DNA of 64,000 nucleotides from Bacteroidia bacterium (GCA_020852255.1 JADZBD010000005.1:1-64000); one strand, 5' to 3'; numbered from the stretch's first letter, positions 40,988 through 50,946 are shown. Translations and numbers: made by a program. The notes: generated by a model from the letters alone, not told the origin.

Positions 40988-42115
40988 ATGAACATAAAAA
41001 AAAGCCCCCGATATGACAGGACTGTTCCATATAATCTATTGCCTTTACTTCCGCCCCCAGTGAATGTAATAGACAACGAAGTGCTTTTAAAATGGGGGGT
41101 CGCTAGCCGTGGTCTTGCTGAGCTAAACAAAAACATACTAAGGCTTCCCAACCCAAGCATGCTCGTAAATACTATTAGCATTCAGGAGGCAAAAAGTTCT
41201 TCGGAAATTGAAAATATTTTCACTACGGAGGATGAACTCTACAAAGCAATCTCTGACTCCGTAAAAGAAGCAGCTGCTAATCCAAATACTAAAGAAGTGT
41301 TAAGATATAGAGAGGCTTTATGGAAAGGGTATCGCGATATGCGAGCAAAAGGAAAAATAAATCTAAGCTCTATAATCGCAATATACCAACAAGTAAAAAA
41401 TACTAAGGAAGTTCTAAGATCACCTCAATCGCAAGTAGTAATAAAAAGAGGAAACAGCGAATTAAGACCCGGAGAAATCATTTACACTCCTCCAAGAGGA
41501 AAAGGCGTCATTGAAAAAAAAATGAAGAACCTTATTCAATATCTGACTGATAGTAAAAATGACAAAACGGACCCCTTGCTTAAAATGGCTATAGCCCATT
41601 ACCAATTCGAAGCCATTCATCCATTTAGTGATGGAAATGGAAGAACCGGAAGAATATTAAATTTACTTTACCTCGTGAATCAGGAATTAATATCCCATCC
41701 TGTTTTGTATCTAAGTAAATACATCATTGAGAATAAAGACGAGTATTATCATCACCTTGGAGCCGTTACGCAAAGAAACTCATGGAAAGGCTGGATCATT
41801 TATATGCTTACCGCAGTGGAACAAACGTCCAGATATACAAATCGGTTAATAGATGAGATCATAAATCAGATGCAGTCAACATTGGACTACGGCAAGAAAG
41901 AATTAAAATGGTATAACAAAGAAATAAATGAAGCCTTGTTTACCCAACCCTATATAAAGCCTAAGGTGATAGGCAACATATTAGGAAGAACAAGCAGGAC
42001 AACACTAACTAAATATATGTCTGAATTGACGAGATTGAAGATCCTTACGGCTAAAGAAGATGGCAAAGAAGTATTTTACATTAACCATGATTTAATAAGG
42101 ATTCTCGAAGATTAA
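40988..42115 (+). CDS. Fic-family AMP-transferase with N-terminal inhibitory motif (class II)
   Basis: A 375-residue protein with the Fic active site HPFSDGNGRTGR at about residues 212-223, where the histidine catalyses transfer of AMP (or a related group) to target hydroxyls. Upstream, SSSEIENIF (about 70-78) fits the (S/T)xxxE(G/N) inhibitory helix of class II Fic proteins, whose glutamate blocks the ATP site. The C-terminal 80 residues look like a winged-helix domain (KVIGNILGRTSRTTLTKYMS). All key residues are present, so the enzyme should be regulated and active. No antitoxin gene is adjacent, as expected with built-in inhibition. Composition is AT-rich compared with the core. Confidence 0.9.
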   Translation: MNIKKSPRYDRTVPYNLLPLLPPPVNVIDNEVLLKWGVASRGLAELNKNILRLPNPSMLVNTISIQEAKSSSEIENIFTTEDELYKAISDSVKEAAANPNTKEVLRYREALWKGYRDMRAKGKINLSSIIAIYQQVKNTKEVLRSPQSQVVIKRGNSELRPGEIIYTPPRGKGVIEKKMKNLIQYLTDSKNDKTDPLLKMAIAHYQFEAIHPFSDGNGRTGRILNLLYLVNQELISHPVLYLSKYIIENKDEYYHHLGAVTQRNSWKGWIIYMLTAVEQTSRYTNRLIDEIINQMQSTLDYGKKELKWYNKEINEALFTQPYIKPKVIGNILGRTSRTTLTKYMSELTRLKILTAKEDGKEVFYINHDLIRILED

Positions 42116-42160
42116 AGAAAAATGAAATCTCTTTCACAAATACTTATTCTCGTGTCAATT

Positions 42161-43093
42161 TTATTGGACTAAAATAAGTCGCTTTGAAATTACTCCCTTA
42201 TCCGAGTGAACTTTGAGCAAATACAACCCGTCCGGCTGTCCAGAAAGATCAAGCTCATAATCTGAAGCTCCAACATCCGTTTTACCGAAGATTAATCTTC
42301 CCTGCATATCAAAGACCTCCATCGATTCTATGTCAATGGATGAGTAGCAATTGAATACTCCAACTGAGGGATTGGGATAAACATCGATAAAGCCCACAGA
42401 GGTTTCTTCCTCCACTCCTGACCACCCACAATCCGTAACCACAACGTCATCGATAAACAAATAGCTTAGCGGATCAGTGGAGTAAATACACGAAGTGTCC
42501 GTACCTATGTCATCCCTGAAATTCCCAATAACTATAAAACATTCACCGCCGCTAGCAATAAACGTGTCAGAGATTAATACCCAATTTGTGGTGTCAGAGA
42601 TACAATTTCCAAGCGTGTTTTCTATCTGCGGAACATATGGCAAGTTCAACCAACCAGTAGCCTGCACCGTATCCGTGGCAAAAAATGCCCCAATAGCATC
42701 TATTCCATATCCAGAATAACTATCCGCAAACGAAATATAAAACTGAACGCAATACAACTTCCCGGCAATCAGGGAATCTAAAAGTTGAACTTCCAGGTAC
42801 TCTCTGTAACTACCTCCCCCATGAACCCCAATTCCGGCGTACCCCATGCCCGTATTGGGATTTTGATACCCCAATCCATTTGCTGGAACGGTACAGCAAC
42901 TATTTGTAAAACATTGATGGAAATTATCGGGAGTGCCGTCAGTTGGTTTGAACCAAGGAGTACAATTTAATACATTAACCGTAGCAGAACAGTTGCTGAC
43001 GCTTTCAAAACCCGGATTTGGCACAAAATTAGACTGCGCCGTTGAGACAAACCCTAACAGAAAAAGACAAACAAACAGATGGATACGTATCAT
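42161..43093 (-). CDS. T9SS-secreted protein, VPNPGFE family (copy 1)
   Basis: A 310-residue secreted protein: signal peptide, then NFVPNPGFESVSNCSATVNV and LNCTPWFKPTDGTPDNFHQC, a pattern seen in Bacteroidota surface proteins with a carbohydrate-binding-like beta-sandwich, cysteine-rich (CFTNSCCTVP). The C-terminal Type A sorting domain begins about residue 236 (IDVYPNPSVGVFNC) and ends with GLYLLKVHS and ISKRLILVQ. The neighbouring gene at 43136 is a close paralogue in the same orientation, so this is a tandem duplication. Ligand unknown. Confidence 0.75.
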   Translation of the reverse strand: MIRIHLFVCLFLLGFVSTAQSNFVPNPGFESVSNCSATVNVLNCTPWFKPTDGTPDNFHQCFTNSCCTVPANGLGYQNPNTGMGYAGIGVHGGGSYREYLEVQLLDSLIAGKLYCVQFYISFADSYSGYGIDAIGAFFATDTVQATGWLNLPYVPQIENTLGNCISDTTNWVLISDTFIASGGECFIVIGNFRDDIGTDTSCIYSTDPLSYLFIDDVVVTDCGWSGVEEETSVGFIDVYPNPSVGVFNCYSSIDIESMEVFDMQGRLIFGKTDVGASDYELDLSGQPDGLYLLKVHSDKGVISKRLILVQ

Positions 43094-43135
43094 GAAAAGG
43101 GTATTCTCGTATGTTAAATATGTAAAACATTATCC

Positions 43136-44080
43136 CTACTCTGCAATCACAACCTTTTCTTTCCAGATGATTTCCCCCGAGGCGATTATCCTGTACATGT
43201 AAATCCCAGGATTCAACCCCTCCAGATTAAGCTTGTGAAGATTAGTGTTTTTCTTCAGGATCGCTGACAACACTTTCTGTCCTGCAACATTCACAATTTC
43301 AAAAGTGGTTTCATAAGGAATACTTGAATTAAACTCCAGTGTAATTTCACCCTGCGCAGGATTTGGAAATACACTCACGTTAAAATCATTTGTGCTTTCA
43401 TCTAGTCCAGACCAGCCACAGTCAATAACCGAAACGTCGTCGATGTAGAAATATGTTGCAGGAGGCCAAGAGGCTATAAAGCATGAAGTATCAGTACCGA
43501 CATCATTGCTAAAATTACCTATTGTAATATATCGCTCCCCTCCGGCCGCTACAAAACTTCCTGAAATCAGGACCCAATTAGAAGTGTCACCGATACAGCT
43601 TCCTTGTAAATGCGAGACTTGTGGTAAATATGGCAGATTATTAAAACCTGTGGTGAGAATTGTGTCGTTTGAAAAATAAGCCCCAATCAGATCAATCCCA
43701 TGTCCTGAAATGTTCGCGGTCGACACATAAAACTGCACACAGTAAACCTTGCCAGCAATTAGTGTATCAAGCAATGAGGTTTCAATATACTCCCTTGAAT
43801 CATTTCCACCATGGACGATGATCCCCGCGTAGCCCATTCCTGATCTAGGGTACTGGTAACCGAAACCATTACTGGGTACAGTGCAACAAGAGTTAGTAAA
43901 ACATTGATGAAAATTATCGGGAGTCCCGTCAGTTGCTTTGATCCAAGGAGGACAGTTAAGGTTATTAACAACAGCCGAACAACTCATTACAGTCTCAAAA
44001 CCCGGGTTAGGTACAAAGTTTTGTCCCCAAGCACAGGTTGAGAAAATCAAAAGCATATATAGACCCCGAGCAAATATCAA
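43136..44080 (-). CDS. T9SS-secreted protein, VPNPGFE family (copy 2)
   Basis: A 314-residue paralogue of the downstream gene: NFVPNPGFETVMSCSAVVNN, PPWIKATDGTPDNFHQCFTN and the same SCCTVPSNGFGYQ region, but a different sorting domain (VSVFPNPAQGEITLEFNSSI to WKEKVVIAE). A TTG start at 44080 gives a full signal peptide (IFARGLYMLLIFSTCAWGQ); the first ATG, at 44056, would give a very short one. The paralogues differ most in the sorting domain, showing that bodies and sorting tails evolve separately in this array. Confidence 0.7.
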   Translation of the reverse strand: MIFARGLYMLLIFSTCAWGQNFVPNPGFETVMSCSAVVNNLNCPPWIKATDGTPDNFHQCFTNSCCTVPSNGFGYQYPRSGMGYAGIIVHGGNDSREYIETSLLDTLIAGKVYCVQFYVSTANISGHGIDLIGAYFSNDTILTTGFNNLPYLPQVSHLQGSCIGDTSNWVLISGSFVAAGGERYITIGNFSNDVGTDTSCFIASWPPATYFYIDDVSVIDCGWSGLDESTNDFNVSVFPNPAQGEITLEFNSSIPYETTFEIVNVAGQKVLSAILKKNTNLHKLNLEGLNPGIYMYRIIASGEIIWKEKVVIAE

Positions 44081-44135
44081 GCGTACGTTCCTTTACAGTA
44101 AATATACGAAAATGCTCCTAGACTTGCTTTGCCCT

Positions 44136-45856
44136 CTATTCTACAATAATGATTTTGTCCGTTACAATGACTTCTTCAGCTGATATTACCTTATAGAGAT
44201 AAACTCCCGGGCTAATACCTCCCAGATCAAGTTGGTGAAATGCTTCGTTTTCTCCAAGGCTAATTGAGAGAATCCTTTGCCCAGTAATGGAGAAAATTTC
44301 CAGCGATGCATGAATCCCTTCTTCGACGACAAATTCCAATTGAGTTTTCCCGGTTGTTGGGTTAGGATAAATCCTTCCATTGCCTTTGTCATCCTGAGCG
44401 AATGTGACCTGCTGCATTCTTGCATTAAAAGGAACTGGCTCGATCAGCAACCTAAGCATAGCCCTTGCGCTATAAACGGCATCTCCACCTATTACAGGGT
44501 CTAGGTAAGCAATGTTATACAGCATGGCTGAATCCGCTACACTGAAATGTTCTACTCCTAATGCCCAAGTTGACAGATAAATCCGGTTGACTTCCTTCCT
44601 GTTCAACTCGGCACTGTAATTTGGATTAACTGTTGAACTCATATTACTTGCTGAATTAAAATCTTCAATCTCGATCAGGTCCGTTACTTGCTGCAAGGCT
44701 CCAACATTGCCCGCCTGATGTAGTAAGAAGAAGTTCTGGTATGTGCTATCGTCTGGAGCACCAAGAATCAGCATACTTGGATTATTTTTGAAAAACCTGT
44801 AAGCCTTTTTCCATCCCCACAATTTATTCTCTGGATCATTTTGCGGGAAAGAAAATTGATTTCTTACAATTTGACCGAAATCATTCTCACGCTGAATAAT
44901 TGAAGGTGGGCCAACAGCATCACAAGCTGTTTGGTTAAAACTAGGATTGGGGGTTAAATTTGCGGTATTACTTGTTAGATTGAACAAGGGAATAGGTCTG
45001 AAATACCATTGAATAGGAGTAGGGAATATAGTCCCGGTCAAGTCAAATCCGCTTCCAGGGGCAGTCAGGTAGAGGTTATCATTGGGATTGGATGGTATGT
45101 ACTGGTCACCAATCTCCGAGCCACCACTTCCGAATCCGAAATTGAATGGATACCAGTTGCTTGTGAAATTGTTACAGGTGAGTTTGCTACCGGCATTATT
45201 TATATCCATCACCACCCCATTCCCCATTCTAGTGAAAGTATTGTTACTCACTGTGGACTGAATGCAGTTCTCCACATAAGCCCCAAAGTATCGGGTGTAA
45301 GTAGCGCCGGTAGGAGCACCGCCTACCTTTGTGACAGTGTTCACATCAATAAAAACATTGTCGCTCATCCGGGCAATGATCCCATAACGGGGAGAAAAGA
45401 CTGTGGCCGGGAAATTAATGATATTGTAGCGGGCCTCCGGTCTGAATGTAAGGGTGGTGAGATTATTCATATAGACACCCACCTTGAACATGTTGATCGT
45501 ATTCTGACCGATCTTTACGTCAATCGGAAGCATGGTGGCATTTTCCACTCGTACACCCATTGCAGTATTGAAAGGCGGCGAGGGTGCCGTGAGCGTGTTG
45601 AGTTTAATGGTAAGATCAGCACCACCATTGTCAAGGCAATAGATCCCTGCAATTGTGGTAGCATTTATTATGTTATTATTAATGTTGTGAGTCTGCGCCT
45701 GACCGAACTGAAGGAAAACACCTGCATTTCGTGCTGAAATGTTGTTGTTCAGCACATTCAGTACCACACGGTTGGTGGCATTGATCCCTACAATGTTTCT
45801 CAGAAAAATGTTCGGCTCATTGGGATTAAACCCGCCAACTGTTTTTTATTAGAATA
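44136..45856 (-). pseudogene. 5'-truncated T9SS beta-helix protein
   Basis: A long frame of more than 540 codons with beta-helix repeats at its start (VLNVLNNNISARNAGVFLQF, IYCLDNGGADLTIKLNTL), a helical middle (LWGWKKAYRFFKNNPSMLIL) and a T9SS sorting domain (GRIYPNPTTGKTQLEFVVEE to VTDKIIIVE). The frame has no ATG at its start; a GTG at 45767 lies within the repeats. It stays open with coding-like repeats (GGFNPNEPNIFLRNIVGINA) up to about 45850, 10 bp after the stop of the previous gene. Signal peptide and N-terminal part are therefore missing. Export is not expected. Confidence 0.7.
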
Positions 45857-45864
45857 GTGGGCAA

Positions 45865-46905
45865 TCAGCGTGCTAAAACGATCCTCTTATAAGTAATACC
45901 TCCACCTGTATGAATTCTGAGAAAATACAGCCCGTCGTCTTGACCGGTAAGATCAAGGACATAATCAGGTGAACTAATATTCGCACTACTGAGGATCACC
46001 CTACCCTGCATATCAACAACCTCCAGCAATCGTATGTCCGAAGATCCGTGAAGGTTAAATACACCAGCAGATGGGTTGGGATAGATCGAGATGAAATTAT
46101 TTTCAAACTCAGGAATGGATACAGAAAAAAGCACGTCGACAAAGACATCCTGCATACAGTACCCGATCTGATAATACACATTGCTAATTCTCCTGTATTC
46201 CGTCACCTGAATAGCATAGCTGTAATGCTGTGGATAATCGTATGGCGGTTGCGGGGCAGGTTGAGGGCTGTTCCATAACAGATCCCCCGTAAGGGGATTG
46301 ACCGATGTTCCCGGAGGAAAAAAGTATCCGGTCGTATTTAGACAGGGGATCATGGTAAAGGCCAGACTGTCTCCGTCAATAGGATCGGTACATCCCATAG
46401 TATACTGGAACGGCTGGTACAAGACCCCCGTATCAATAGGAAGCGAACTGAAATCCGGTGAGTTATTAACCCCAAAGAAGGAACTAATAATAAGGTAAGC
46501 ACTAAAATCAACCGGAGTATTGATTGGATTACTCATATTCACAATTGGGTTGTTCCTGGTCGGAATACTGGTTGTAATTAGGTAATTCCCATTTCCCGGA
46601 TAAGTATGCTGAACGTAATAAATATTAACCTTAATATGGCCGCTTATCCATACGCCATCTTTTGCCGGAAGACCACAGTTGAGTGAAGGGCCGTTTAACC
46701 TCGGGACCATAGCGCTATCACCGTCACCAAAAAATAAAAGTATTTCGCAATTATCCCCACTTGGATAGACAGTATCGGAAAAAGCAGTTACTTTTATTTC
46801 ATAAGTGGTCCCTGACATATGCTTATACGTAATGTCTCCTGACAAAATGAGTTGGGCAGAACTATTCAAGGATACCAACAAAAAAAGAATGGCGAGGGCC
46901 CTCAT
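45865..46905 (-). CDS. T9SS-secreted protein with putative Ig-like domain (array gene A)
   Basis: A 346-residue secreted protein: signal peptide (MRALAILFLLVSLNSSAQ), a region reading ILSGDITYKHMSGTTYEIKV, and a segment with DGDSLAFTMIPCLN and NPLTGDLLWNSPQPAP like the Ig/cadherin-like domains of Bacteroidota gliding-associated proteins. It ends in a Type A sorting domain (ISIYPNPSAGVFNLHGSSDI to ITYKRIVLAR). Its sorting-domain DNA is nearly identical to that of the gene at 47880. The start follows the stop of the truncated gene upstream by 6 bp. Confidence 0.75.
   Translation of the reverse strand: MRALAILFLLVSLNSSAQLILSGDITYKHMSGTTYEIKVTAFSDTVYPSGDNCEILLFFGDGDSAMVPRLNGPSLNCGLPAKDGVWISGHIKVNIYYVQHTYPGNGNYLITTSIPTRNNPIVNMSNPINTPVDFSAYLIISSFFGVNNSPDFSSLPIDTGVLYQPFQYTMGCTDPIDGDSLAFTMIPCLNTTGYFFPPGTSVNPLTGDLLWNSPQPAPQPPYDYPQHYSYAIQVTEYRRISNVYYQIGYCMQDVFVDVLFSVSIPEFENNFISIYPNPSAGVFNLHGSSDIRLLEVVDMQGRVILSSANISSPDYVLDLTGQDDGLYFLRIHTGGGITYKRIVLAR
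45998..46085 (-). repeat. 88-bp sorting-domain repeat, copy 1
   Basis: Matches 48013-48100 with a single mismatch over 88 bases (46030 against 48045). Both copies encode the YPNPSAGVFNLHGSSDI and LLEVVDMQGRV part of a T9SS sorting domain, while the flanking bodies of the two genes are unrelated. Confidence 0.9.
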
Positions 46906-46911
46906 CACTTC

Positions 46912-47874
46912 CTACTGTTTAATTATTTTTTTCGAGATCGATCTTTCATCAAAACTGACATTAACAACGTAAATACCCGGTGCAAAATCCTTTAAGGAAA
47001 CACTCATATTAACTATTCCTGACCTACTTTCGCAATCGTCTGAATGTACGACTTGGCCAACACCATTTAAGATTGATATTCTGACATTTTTTCCACCCTC
47101 CAAATTTACAACAATATTGACGAAATCACCAGCGGGATTGGGAAACACTGAAAAGTCCAGTTCTCCAGGATCAGAAGGGTTGTGAACGGAGGCCAGTATT
47201 ACCTGTTGTAAATCGAACTCAGAAATGAAGCCGTTAAACCCGCTCGATGTGTTCTGATTATAAGCTCCCGGAAAAATTACCAAAGGGAAATTGGTATTGT
47301 CGCTATTTGTTCCTCCTACCATAAACAGTGTTGTGGGAGCTACGGCAATAGCATATGGATTTTCAGTTCCCAAATAACTACCACCGTAATAGGTTCCCCA
47401 AATGTAGTGATGGTAATAGGTGTTGAATGTTGCTAAAAAAGCTTCCTCGTTCGCAGTGTACGAAGCATTGTATCCATTTATTAAATTTGGAGAGGGGGCC
47501 GCAAGTCCATTATAATCTGTTTTGCATAATACATAAAGATTATCAAAACCGTCAATGGCCAAATCTACTGCAAACTCAACCCCACTATCACCCATATAAC
47601 TGCTCCACCAGACGCTACCACTCGAACTCAACCATGACATGAAGCAATCTCGCTGTCCGCCAAATGTACCATCGTAATAATCATAGCTACCCGAAGGATC
47701 AAGCAATGGGAAACCAGAACTGCTTTCCGTGGCACCAACAGCATAAACATGCCCATAAGAATCATACTCAACATCGTGGATAACATCCATTTGCGTTCCA
47801 CCATAATAAGTTGACCACTCCAAAGAGTTTACAGGGCCACTTGTAAACTTTGTTAAAAATCCATCAATTACAAA
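46912..47874 (-). pseudogene. 5'-truncated T9SS SBBP/beta-propeller protein
   Basis: The frame reads WSTYYGGTQMDVIHDVEYDS, GHVYAVGATESSSGFPLLDP, GTYYGGSYLGTENPYAIAVA: the SBBP-type repeats of secreted beta-propellers. It ends with a sorting domain (FSVFPNPAGDFVNIVVNLEG to ISKKIIKQ). There is no signal peptide; coding sequence continues without a stop upstream through ITFVIDGFLTKFTSGPVNSL to within a few bases of the stop of the gene at 47880. The 5' part has been lost, as in the remnant at 44136. Confidence 0.7.
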
Positions 47875-47879
47875 TGTAA

Positions 47880-49238
47880 TCAGCGGGCTAAAACGATCCT
47901 TCTGGAAGCAATACCAGCATCCGTATGGATTTTGAGAAAATAGAGCCCGTCGGCTTGCCCTGTAAGATCAAGGATATAATCAGGAGATCCGATATTCGTG
48001 ATACTCATAACCACCCTACCCTGCATATCAACAACCTCCAGCAACCGTATGTCCGAAGATCCGTGAAGGTTAAATACACCAGCAGATGGGTTGGGATAGA
48101 CTGTGATGTCGCTTTCTGAAATAATTTCGCTTATTCCGGTTGTGTTGGCGCATGTGTCAACAAAATTACCCCCTGTCCATTTTGCAACAAAAATAACAGT
48201 ATCAGGTGTGAGGTAATAAAAACCACCACTAATATATAGCTCATTGTTCATTAAAGTCATAGCACTTACAGGGTTGTTCAATCCTCCATATCCACACCAG
48301 TTCGTTCCGTCCCATGAGGCCAAATAATTCACGGTTATTCCTCCAGCGGTAATAAAGTCACCACAGACAAATAATTTATTATTAAATACGACAGCATCCT
48401 TTATTTGCCCATCAACTGGGGTCGTTCCGGCCACTCCTCCTCCAACATCCTCCCAATATGTTCCGTTCCATTTAGCAATATAATTACTCGGGCCCGGATA
48501 GGTAAATGCCCCCACAGCATATAACTCGTTATTATATTCTATGAGTTCTACGACGTCACCAAATCCTCCTGTAAATCCATTTCCTACCTGAATCCACGAT
48601 GAGCCATTCCATTTGGCAACTCTATTGAAACCATTATTCGTGAACATCCCGCCAATATAAAGTTCTCCGTTAAAAACCAGAGCCGTAATAACCGAACCGT
48701 TCCAAACCATTGTGTTTCCCGGTAGACCACTCCAAGCTATTCCGTTCCACAGAGCAATACTATTTGCAGGAACGCCATCAATGGAAGAAAACTGTCCCGT
48801 CACCATCAAATCGTTACCATAAGAAACAAGATTACTTAGAGAGCCCGGTCCCATCGCACGTCCGATTGAATCCCAAGTCAGTCCGTTCCATTTGGCAACA
48901 TAGTATTTATTATTCCAGACTATTGGACAAGAATAAATTTCATTGTTCCATCTCAAAAAGGAATTAGAGGATGAAGAAATCTCCGTTCCTAAAGGAGTCC
49001 AGTTAATTCCATCCCATTTTGCACGATTATTAAAGGGGGCACTCCCATAAAAAGTAAAAGAGCCACTAGCATAGATATTGTCAGAGAACGTGTCAGCGTA
49101 TAATCTGGTTGGTCCATAATTGAACGTATCAATTCCAATCTGCTGCCAATTCTGCCCATTAAGTGAGGATGCTAAAAACCCCGTCTGCAAAATAACTGCA
49201 AACAGGGTTTTCCTTTTTATGTCTGGCACTACCTTCAT
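47880..49238 (-). CDS. T9SS-secreted beta-propeller-like protein (array gene C)
   Basis: A 452-residue secreted protein: signal peptide, then seven or so repeats of the form (V)AKWNGxxWxxVG with intervening NNELYAVGAF-type strands, a kelch/propeller-like pattern of Bacteroidota surface proteins. The sorting domain (ITVYPNPSAGVFNLHGSSDI to IASRRIVLAR) is almost identical to that of the gene at 45865. The ATG overlaps the stop of an upstream truncated remnant (ATGA). Confidence 0.75.
   Translation of the reverse strand: MKVVPDIKRKTLFAVILQTGFLASSLNGQNWQQIGIDTFNYGPTRLYADTFSDNIYASGSFTFYGSAPFNNRAKWDGINWTPLGTEISSSSNSFLRWNNEIYSCPIVWNNKYYVAKWNGLTWDSIGRAMGPGSLSNLVSYGNDLMVTGQFSSIDGVPANSIALWNGIAWSGLPGNTMVWNGSVITALVFNGELYIGGMFTNNGFNRVAKWNGSSWIQVGNGFTGGFGDVVELIEYNNELYAVGAFTYPGPSNYIAKWNGTYWEDVGGGVAGTTPVDGQIKDAVVFNNKLFVCGDFITAGGITVNYLASWDGTNWCGYGGLNNPVSAMTLMNNELYISGGFYYLTPDTVIFVAKWTGGNFVDTCANTTGISEIISESDITVYPNPSAGVFNLHGSSDIRLLEVVDMQGRVVMSITNIGSPDYILDLTGQADGLYFLKIHTDAGIASRRIVLAR
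48013..48100 (-). repeat. 88-bp sorting-domain repeat, copy 2
   Basis: Second copy of the repeat at 45998-46085, one mismatch. Similarity resumes at the gene ends (both read ..GATCGTTTTAGC-CGC-TGATT on the minus strand, with one difference) and stops two bases after the stop codons. Confidence 0.9.
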
Positions 49239-49320
49239 TTCTCAATAATAATTTTTGCTGAAAGAACTTGATCCTCAATAATCGCTGTTACAATATAAAT
49301 GCCATTAATAGATGTCAAGA
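49235..49320 (-). pseudogene. terminal fragment of a T9SS sorting domain
   Basis: On the minus strand the frame reads LTSINGIYIVTAIIEDQVLS then AKIIIEK and a stop that overlaps the ATG of the gene at 47880. This is the end of a Type A sorting domain (x-GIY-x-V-x8-K-I-I-I-x-K). Nothing of the body remains upstream. It is the third 5'-truncated relic in this array. Confidence 0.6.
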
Positions 49321-49545
49321 TACAGAGAATTCTTCGCACCGGTTTTCCTCTTGATAAGTGTTACTCTCATAGTGTTATGATATTTGAAGTTCAAAATCTG
49401 TTGCACTGCAACAAGAAAAAACGGTGACTGCAACAGGTCTGCAACAAATGTAGAGCAGGAATAGGAAGTAGTGTGATAAATACTATCAACAGTAAGTGTT
49501 GATATGCAATGAAGAGAAGTGTCAGGTCAACAAAAAGTCAGGAAC
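49321..49545. other. intergenic region between the T9SS array and mnmE
   Basis: AT-rich, with a small repeat of CTGCAACA/GCAACA words around 49393-49448. No gene or terminator is recognised. Confidence 0.3.
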
Positions 49546-50946
49546 TTACTTCCCGATACAGAACTTACCAAAAATATTATCCAGTAGTTCCTCCGTGCTT
49601 ACTTCGCCGGTGATAAGACCGAGCTGGTGAAGTGCCGTGCGGATGTCGGAGGCAAGCAATTCTCCGCTCCGCTGCTGATTCAATCCTTCACTCACTTTAT
49701 GCAGCGACTCGCCCGCTGCCCTCAAAGCCTGAACGTGACGCACATTTGTAACCACCGTCTCCGGTACCTGCAGCGCCCTGGTGTCAAACACATTCACTAA
49801 ATGCATTTTTAATTCGTCCAGCCCTGACTTCTCCCTTGCACTGATGAACACTATGCCCGGAAACATTTCGTATTCCTTCCGCACCCGCTCCTCGTCCGCA
49901 AGGTCCATCTTGTTTCCCACCAACAACACATGCCCCTTCTTGGTGTGATCATTGATCTCCTCCATGATCTGTTTCAACTCCTCTGCCTTCACCTCCCGTA
50001 CATCAAATAAGTAGATCACAATCGTGCTGCGCTCCATCTGCGCAAAGGTGCGCTGAACGCCCAACCGCTCAATCTCATCCTCCGACTCCCGTATGCCGGC
50101 CGTATCCATAAAACGGAATACCACCCCGTCAATAATCATCTCGTCTTCGATCACATCCCTGGTGGTGCCGGGTAACTCACTCACAATCGCCTTCTCCTCC
50201 TCCAACAGGGCGTTCAATAATGTACTCTTCCCGGCATTGGGCTTTCCTACAATCACCACCGGAATGCCGTTCTTGATCACATTTCCCATCTCAAAACTGT
50301 CGGCCAGCTTCTGAATGATCCGGATGATGCTCTCCACCAGATTCTTTAAATCACCCCGGTCCGCAAATTCTACATCCTCCTCCGAAAAATCCAACTCCAA
50401 TTCCACCAGCGAAGCAAAATTCACGAGGTTCTCGCGCAACACCGAAATCTTCTGCGAAAACCCTCCCCGCACCTGCGACATCGCTACCTGGTGCGACGTG
50501 GCGGAATGGCTCGCAATCAGGTCGGCTACAGCCTCAGCCTGACTCAGGTCGAACTTCCCGTTCATGAAACCCCGAAAAGTGAATTCTCCGGGCTCTGCCA
50601 ATCGTGCGCCTTGCTCCGTGAATAGCATGAGCAACTCCTGCTGTATGTACAAACTGCCATGACAGAAAATTTCCACCACGTCCTCCCCGGTGTACGACTT
50701 CGGCTCTTTATATACAGCCAGCATCACCTCATCCAGCAAAATCTCCCCGGTCCATATTTCTCCGTAATGGATCGTGTTGGGATAGAAAACCGATACATCC
50801 ACCGGCTTTTTCCCCGGTAATTTGAATACCTCCGTGCAGTAATACAAGGCGTCCTGGCCGCTTAAGCGCAACATGGCTACCGCCCCTTGTCCGTGAGGAG
50901 TGGCAATGGCTATAATTGTGTCGTTCTTGAGGCTGTAGTGCGACAT
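49546..50946 (-). CDS. mnmE: tRNA modification GTPase MnmE
   Basis: A 466-residue protein of full family length. N-terminal tetrahydrofolate-binding domain (DTIIAIATPHGQGAVAMLRL; SYTGEDVVEIFCHG), helical domain, G domain inserted around residues 220-380 with G1 VGKPNAGKST, G2/G3 PGTTRD and DTAGIRE, G4 NKMD, and the C-terminal FCIGK with the conserved cysteine. With MnmG it adds the aminomethyl or carboxymethylaminomethyl group at wobble uridine 34 of certain tRNAs. Single housekeeping gene, not obviously in an operon. Confidence 0.95.
   Translation of the reverse strand: MSHYSLKNDTIIAIATPHGQGAVAMLRLSGQDALYYCTEVFKLPGKKPVDVSVFYPNTIHYGEIWTGEILLDEVMLAVYKEPKSYTGEDVVEIFCHGSLYIQQELLMLFTEQGARLAEPGEFTFRGFMNGKFDLSQAEAVADLIASHSATSHQVAMSQVRGGFSQKISVLRENLVNFASLVELELDFSEEDVEFADRGDLKNLVESIIRIIQKLADSFEMGNVIKNGIPVVIVGKPNAGKSTLLNALLEEEKAIVSELPGTTRDVIEDEMIIDGVVFRFMDTAGIRESEDEIERLGVQRTFAQMERSTIVIYLFDVREVKAEELKQIMEEINDHTKKGHVLLVGNKMDLADEERVRKEYEMFPGIVFISAREKSGLDELKMHLVNVFDTRALQVPETVVTNVRHVQALRAAGESLHKVSEGLNQQRSGELLASDIRTALHQLGLITGEVSTEELLDNIFGKFCIGK

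Noticed and set aside
45009-45737. 242-codon plus-strand frame opposite the truncated beta-helix gene
   Set aside because: No signal peptide or motif; the minus-strand frame has clear repeats and a sorting domain.
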